From Saprospiraceae bacterium (GTDB lineage Bacteria > Bacteroidota > Bacteroidia > Chitinophagales > Saprospiraceae): a DNA stretch of 6,675 nucleotides. The stretch lies in contig CANETR010000117.1 of NCBI GenBank assembly GCA_947441325.1, positions 1 to 6,675 on the forward strand. Reading direction: 5' to 3'. The notes below the pieces were generated by a model, which saw only the letters and a list, made by a program, of their open reading frames with translations, did not search any database and had not been told where the DNA came from. The position numbers were made by a program, and so were the translations under genes. Shown piece by piece: positions 6,337-6,675 of the stretch (position 1 is the stretch's first letter; the number at the start of each line of letters is the position of its first letter).

Positions 6337-6675
6337 TTAAGCCATCATGGCTTCTAATTTTTCAAAATCAGATGATGACTTTTTTCTTTTTGTAATTTTT
6401 ATCTCGTCAGATCCAGCAAAAATTTTTTCCAACTGTTTTAGTTTATCAAATTTAGTAAAGACCTCACTTAACTTTTCCATAAAATCTATCAATCCTTTTG
6501 TGCTAGCACTGTTTTCTCTTTTAAGAGAATTTCTTGAAAGAATTGAACTTAGATAAGGCATTAAATCCATTTCCGGGCTTATCTTAAATGCTTTTCTACC
6601 AAGAATAATTGCATAAAGTTTATTTAAGATATCTGTATTTGATTGCACCAATACAAATACCATGTCCTCAAACAA
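6337..6675 (-). CDS. Unrecognised protein, C-terminal 112 residues (5' truncated)
   Basis: The frame is open from the right edge of the window, where it reads TTG TTT GAG GAC ATG, to TAA at 6337-6339. The true start probably lies beyond the window; the TTG or ATG at the edge could be a start but nothing supports that. The visible part is mainly helical, with a hydrophobic beginning (MVFVLVQSN), a Ser/Arg/Lys-rich middle and a basic patch, KITKRKKSSSDFEKLEAMMA, at the end. There is no signal peptide or clear membrane helix in the piece seen. I do not recognise the family. The 13-nt gap to the DUF4175-like gene, on the same strand and with no terminator between, suggests co-transcription. Confidence 0.7.
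   Translation of the reverse strand: MFEDMVFVLVQSNTDILNKLYAIILGRKAFKISPEMDLMPYLSSILSRNSLKRENSASTKGLIDFMEKLSEVFTKFDKLKQLEKIFAGSDEIKITKRKKSSSDFEKLEAMMA

Overview
The window looks like chromosomal DNA of a member of the Bacteroidota. The evidence is an AT-rich sequence, a textbook Bacteroidota promoter (TAnnTTTG with an upstream TTG), AT-rich leaders without Shine-Dalgarno sites, a very long DUF4175-type membrane protein with the C-terminal signature seen in that phylum, and what appears to be the C-terminus of a sortilin/BNR-repeat 'glycosyl hydrolase'. Genus cannot be told from this stretch.

Layout. Positions 1-333 (+) hold the 3' end of the BNR-type gene, followed by a strong hairpin terminator (396-433). 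Positions 646-2443 (-) hold a two-gene type IV toxin-antitoxin / abortive-infection module. An AbiEi-like antitoxin-regulator (1475-2443) is transcribed first, and an AbiEii-like nucleotidyltransferase toxin (646-1500) overlaps it by 26 nt. Upstream, at 2457-2508, four TGTTCA half-sites form two nested, almost co-centred inverted repeats that cover the predicted promoter, a good candidate for the autoregulatory operator. About 350 nt without a convincing gene follow. A second terminator (2864-2902) comes next and matches the first at 37 of 38 positions. Positions 2952-6323 (-) hold the 1123-residue DUF4175-like protein with three N-terminal membrane helices and a huge Glu/Lys/Gln/Met-rich coiled-coil region. 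Just upstream of it (6337-6675, -) is the 3' end of an unrecognised gene, 13 nt away and probably in the same operon.

How it fits together. The AbiE-like pair sits as an accessory cassette between two converging housekeeping-type transcription units, bracketed by the twin terminators. The antitoxin probably represses the shared promoter through its winged-helix domain, and the overlap couples translation of the toxin to it. The most interesting points are the nested operator, a possible PD-(D/E)xK-like residue pattern in the N-terminal domain of the antitoxin, and the twin terminators, which may record how the cassette was inserted. I see no clearly unprecedented system; the module is best described as a variant of a known class.
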